The notes below the pieces were generated by a model that made no database searches, was not told the DNA's origin, and saw only the letters and a program-made list of their open reading frames with translations. A stretch of DNA of 7,140 nucleotides. It comes from Mycobacterium sp. (GTDB lineage: Bacteria > Actinomycetota > Actinomycetes > Mycobacteriales > Mycobacteriaceae). A program made the translations under genes and the position numbers. This document shows positions 4,860 to 7,140 of the stretch, piece by piece. Position 1 is the first letter of the stretch; each line of letters starts with the position of its first letter. The stretch is taken from contig JAFAQO010000678.1 of assembly GCA_019246375.1 (NCBI GenBank), forward strand, positions 1 to 7,140, read 5' to 3'.

Positions 4860-6040
4860 CAGCGATTACCCGCCCATCCGGCCCTGGGGTCGAAGCCGCT
4901 GGATCGCTCGGCGGCGGCGTAGGCCTCGAGCGCCTCCTTGGCGGTGCCCTCCAGATGGGGCGGGACCGCCACCTTCACAGTGACGAGCAAGTCGCCGTTG
5001 CCGCCGCTGCGCTTGGGCACGCCACGTCCGCGCACCCGCAGAATACGGCCGTCGGCAGTGCCCTTGGGCACCCGGACGCCCACTTTGCCGTCCAGTGTCG
5101 GCACCGAAAGCGTTGTGCCTAAAGCCAACTCGGTGAAGCTGACCGGAACGGTCACGGTCAGGTCATCACCGTCGCGTCCGAACACCTTGTCCGGCCGCAC
5201 ATGTACCGTCACGTACAGGTCACCCGACGGTGCGCCACGTAACCCGGCTTCCCCTTGTCCGGCCAACCGGATCCGTTGCCCGTCTTCGACACCGGGCGGG
5301 ATCCGCACATTGATCGTGCGAGTCCGGGTCGTCACGCCGGTTCCCTTGCACTGGTCGCACGGGTGCTCGATGACCGACCCGCTGCCCCGGCAATCGGTGC
5401 ACGGTTCGGAGAAGCCGAACGCTCCCTGGTTGCGGCTAATGACACCAGAGCCGTTACACGTTGGGCACACTTTGGGGCTCGTGCCCGGACGTGCGCCGCT
5501 GCCATGGCAATTCGTGCACGGCGCCGGGCTGGTCAGCCGTAGCGGCATGGCCACACCCTTGGTGGCTTCGACGAAATCCAGCTCGGTTTCGGTCTCCAGG
5601 TCGTTGCCGCGCCGCGGCCGGCTGGGCCGGGGTGCGGCACTGCGGCCGAACAAGCCGCCGAACAGGTCGCCGATATTGGTGCCGCCGGTCTGACCCGCGG
5701 CGTCGAACAGATCACTCAGGTTGAAATCGGCGCCGTCGCCACCCATGCCGAAGCGGCCGCCGCCACCGAAACCGCCATTGAATCGCCGGCCGAATCCGCC
5801 GCCGGCGAACAGCCGACGGGTTTCGTCGTACTCCTTGCGCTTGGCCGGATCGGACAGCACGTTGTGCGCCTCCGAAACCGCCTTGAATCGTTCCCCGGCG
5901 CCCGGGTTGTCAGGGTTGGCGTCCGGATGCAGGTCCCTGGCCAGTTTGCGGTAGGCGCGCTTGATCTCCTCGGGACTGGCGTCAGGGGAGACGCCCAGCT
6001 CCTTATAGAAGTCCTTTTCGACCCATTCGCGTTGGGCCAT
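4859..6040 (-). CDS. dnaJ1: Hsp40 co-chaperone DnaJ (DnaJ1)
   Basis: DnaJ delivers unfolded proteins to DnaK and triggers its ATPase. The 393-residue protein has the full type I layout: J-domain (about 10-72) with the essential HPD at 38-40; a Gly/Phe-rich region (about 80-132); a zinc-binding domain with four CxxCxGxG repeats (C175/C178 CTNCHGSG, C192/C195 CPTCNGSG, C214/C217 CTDCRGSG, C228/C231 CDQCKGTG); and C-terminal substrate-binding beta domains to the end. All key residues are present and the length is normal. Start: ATG at 6040, preceded by AAAGGGGGTG about 9 nt upstream, giving MAQREWVEKDFYKELGV. It lies 45 nt after the grpE stop, and its TGA overlaps the hspR ATG by one base. This operon-linked copy corresponds to M. 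tuberculosis dnaJ1 (Rv0352); mycobacteria carry a second dnaJ elsewhere. Confidence 0.97.
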   Translation of the reverse strand: MAQREWVEKDFYKELGVSPDASPEEIKRAYRKLARDLHPDANPDNPGAGERFKAVSEAHNVLSDPAKRKEYDETRRLFAGGGFGRRFNGGFGGGGRFGMGGDGADFNLSDLFDAAGQTGGTNIGDLFGGLFGRSAAPRPSRPRRGNDLETETELDFVEATKGVAMPLRLTSPAPCTNCHGSGARPGTSPKVCPTCNGSGVISRNQGAFGFSEPCTDCRGSGSVIEHPCDQCKGTGVTTRTRTINVRIPPGVEDGQRIRLAGQGEAGLRGAPSGDLYVTVHVRPDKVFGRDGDDLTVTVPVSFTELALGTTLSVPTLDGKVGVRVPKGTADGRILRVRGRGVPKRSGGNGDLLVTVKVAVPPHLEGTAKEALEAYAAAERSSGFDPRAGWAGNR

Positions 6041-6085
6041 GTCGCGTCACCCCCTTTCACCTTCCGTCTACGTGCGTTGACCTCG

Positions 6086-6787
6086 CTAATTCTGCGATGG
6101 TTCTGATTGTGCGTTCTGTTCCCCTGTATCGGAGTCGTTATCACGTGCGTCGCTCGACTGGGTCCCGGTAGCCTCGCCGCCTGCTGTGGCGTCGACGGTC
6201 AGGGCGCTCTCGTCAATGGTGTCCACCACGCCCACCAGGGCATGGCGCAGCACTTGGTCGCCGAGCCGGTAGCCGTGCCGCAAGACGCTGCCGATCACCG
6301 GCTTGGAGCCCTCGGCCCCGTCACCCTCGTGTTGCACGGCTTCGTGCAGCACCGGATCGAAGTCGTCACCTTCGGCACCGAACGCGGCCAGACCAAGCCC
6401 GTTCAGCGCGCTGACCAGTTTGTCGGCAACCGACTTCAGCGGACCAGATTCCAGATCACCGTGGCTGCGTGCCCGGTCGAGATCGTCGAGCACGCCCAGC
6501 AATTGGCTGATGACGGTGGCCTTGGCACGGTCTGCGGCCGCCTGCTGTTCGCGCAACGCCCGTTTGCGGTAGTTGGCGAAGTCGGCTTGCACTCGCTGAA
6601 GATCCGCGGTCAGCTCGGCGACCTTGTCGGCGGTCGCGCGGTCTGCCGACACTGAAACCGCTGCCACTCCCGGCGCCGGCCCGCCAGGGGCCGGCCCGGA
6701 AGCGACATGACGCACTGCGCCGGTCTCGGGATCAATCCGCCGCTTATCGGTGACGGTCACCTGTTCGCGTGGGTTGCCTTCGGTCAC
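6086..6787 (-). CDS. grpE: Nucleotide exchange factor GrpE
   Basis: GrpE is the cytosolic dimer that releases ADP from DnaK so that the chaperone can drop its client. The 233-residue protein has a variable acidic/Pro-Ala-rich N-terminus (with [10 protein letters not shown] at 31-40), a long coiled-coil helix (about 50-107, including [14 protein letters not shown]), and the conserved beta-wing domain with FDPVLHEAV (143-151) and [20 protein letters not shown] (168-187), both GrpE family hallmarks. A Ser/Asp/Gln-rich low-complexity tail (about 199-233) follows. The GTG start at 6787 overlaps the dnaK TGA as GTGA, a 4-nt overlap that indicates translational coupling. The stop is TAG at 6088-6086. 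It is the second gene of the dnaK operon. Confidence 0.97.
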   Translation of the reverse strand: MTEGNPREQVTVTDKRRIDPETGAVRHVASGPAPGGPAPGVAAVSVSADRATADKVAELTADLQRVQADFANYRKRALREQQAAADRAKATVISQLLGVLDDLDRARSHGDLESGPLKSVADKLVSALNGLGLAAFGAEGDDFDPVLHEAVQHEGDGAEGSKPVIGSVLRHGYRLGDQVLRHALVGVVDTIDESALTVDATAGGEATGTQSSDARDNDSDTGEQNAQSEPSQN

Positions 6788-7140
6788 TTGGCCTCCCGCT
6801 CATCGTCGACCACCTCCGCATCGACGACGTCCTCAGCACCGCCGGACGCCCCAGCCCCAGCGCCGTCGGGGCCGCCGGCAGCCTGCGCGGCCTGGGTGGC
6901 CTCGTAGATGGCCTGGCCGAGCGCCTGCGACTCCTGGCCCAACTTCTCCATCGCGGACTTGATCGCGCCGATGTCCGATCCACCGAGTGCCGCCTTCGCA
7001 TCCGCGACAGCGGCGTCCACACTGTTCAGGGTGTCCTGAGGCACCTTCGAGCCGCCCTCGGCTTCCCGCTGCTCCTTGACGAACTTCTCCGTCTGGTAGA
7101 CGAGCGTCTCGGCCTGGTTGCGGACGTCGGCCTCCTCGCG
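6784..7140 (-). CDS. dnaK: Hsp70 chaperone DnaK, C-terminal part (cut by window edge)
   Basis: The last 118 codons of DnaK enter from the right edge; roughly the first four-fifths of the usual ~620 residues lie outside. What is visible is the alpha-helical lid of the substrate-binding domain ([24 protein letters not shown], then [14 protein letters not shown] and [27 protein letters not shown]). A Gly/Ala-rich disordered linker and the acidic end [16 protein letters not shown] follow; this tail corresponds to the conserved EEVxD-type terminus of bacterial DnaK. It is the first gene of the dnaK-grpE-dnaJ-hspR operon and overlaps grpE by 4 nt. The operon promoter and its own HAIR sites must lie upstream of dnaK, outside the window. 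Confidence 0.97.
   Translation of the reverse strand, partial: REEADVRNQAETLVYQTEKFVKEQREAEGGSKVPQDTLNSVDAAVADAKAALGGSDIGAIKSAMEKLGQESQALGQAIYEATQAAQAAGGPDGAGAGASGGAEDVVDAEVVDDEREAK

Noticed and set aside
4938..5693. 251-residue plus-strand ORF opposite dnaJ
   Set aside because: Shadow of dnaJ; the composition is Pro/Arg/Ser-rich, as expected of antisense GC-rich coding sequence.
6107..6655. 182-residue plus-strand ORF opposite grpE
   Set aside because: Shadow of grpE, which is fixed by its conserved motifs and the 4-nt overlap with dnaK.

Overview
The window is chromosomal DNA from a mycobacterium, most likely a slow-growing species. GC looks to be in the mid-60s by eye. Gene order, GTG starts, leaderless promoters and near-identity to remembered M. 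tuberculosis ClpB, DnaK and HspR all point there. I could not run a search, so the species is not fixed.

Layout: the left edge (1-885, minus strand) is the N-terminal 295 codons of the disaggregase ClpB. A 167-bp divergent spacer (886-1052) carries the clpB control region: a candidate HspR site (HAIR) overlapping a SigH/SigE-like promoter, then a leader hairpin that would bury the clpB Shine-Dalgarno. It also carries a near-consensus LexA/SOS box on the promoter of the divergent gene. Four plus-strand units follow: a small unknown tryptophan-rich protein (1053-1358), a six-helix Gap/Sap-family membrane protein (1420-2091), a frameshifted remnant of a type II flavohemoglobin (about 2139-3295), and an aldose 1-epimerase-family protein (3323-4213). 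The three intact ones each have a TANNNT -10 hexamer exactly 6 nt before the start codon, so each is probably transcribed as a leaderless mRNA.

The right part (4473 to the window end, minus strand) is the heat-shock operon dnaK-grpE-dnaJ-hspR. dnaK enters from the right edge as its last 118 codons and overlaps grpE by 4 nt. A 45-nt gap precedes dnaJ, which overlaps hspR by 1 nt. A 259-bp convergent spacer (4214-4472) separates hspR from the epimerase.

How the genes work together: DnaK, GrpE and DnaJ form the Hsp70 cycle, ClpB works with them to dissolve aggregates, and HspR (which in actinobacteria uses DnaK as co-repressor) represses both dnaK and clpB through HAIR sites. The window therefore holds the repressor, most of its co-repressor machine and one target promoter within 7 kb. 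The most interesting signals are the clpB leader hairpin (a possible RNA thermometer), the HAIR/SigH overlap, and the SOS box on an uncharacterised gene. No RNA genes, CRISPR arrays or insertion sequences were seen.
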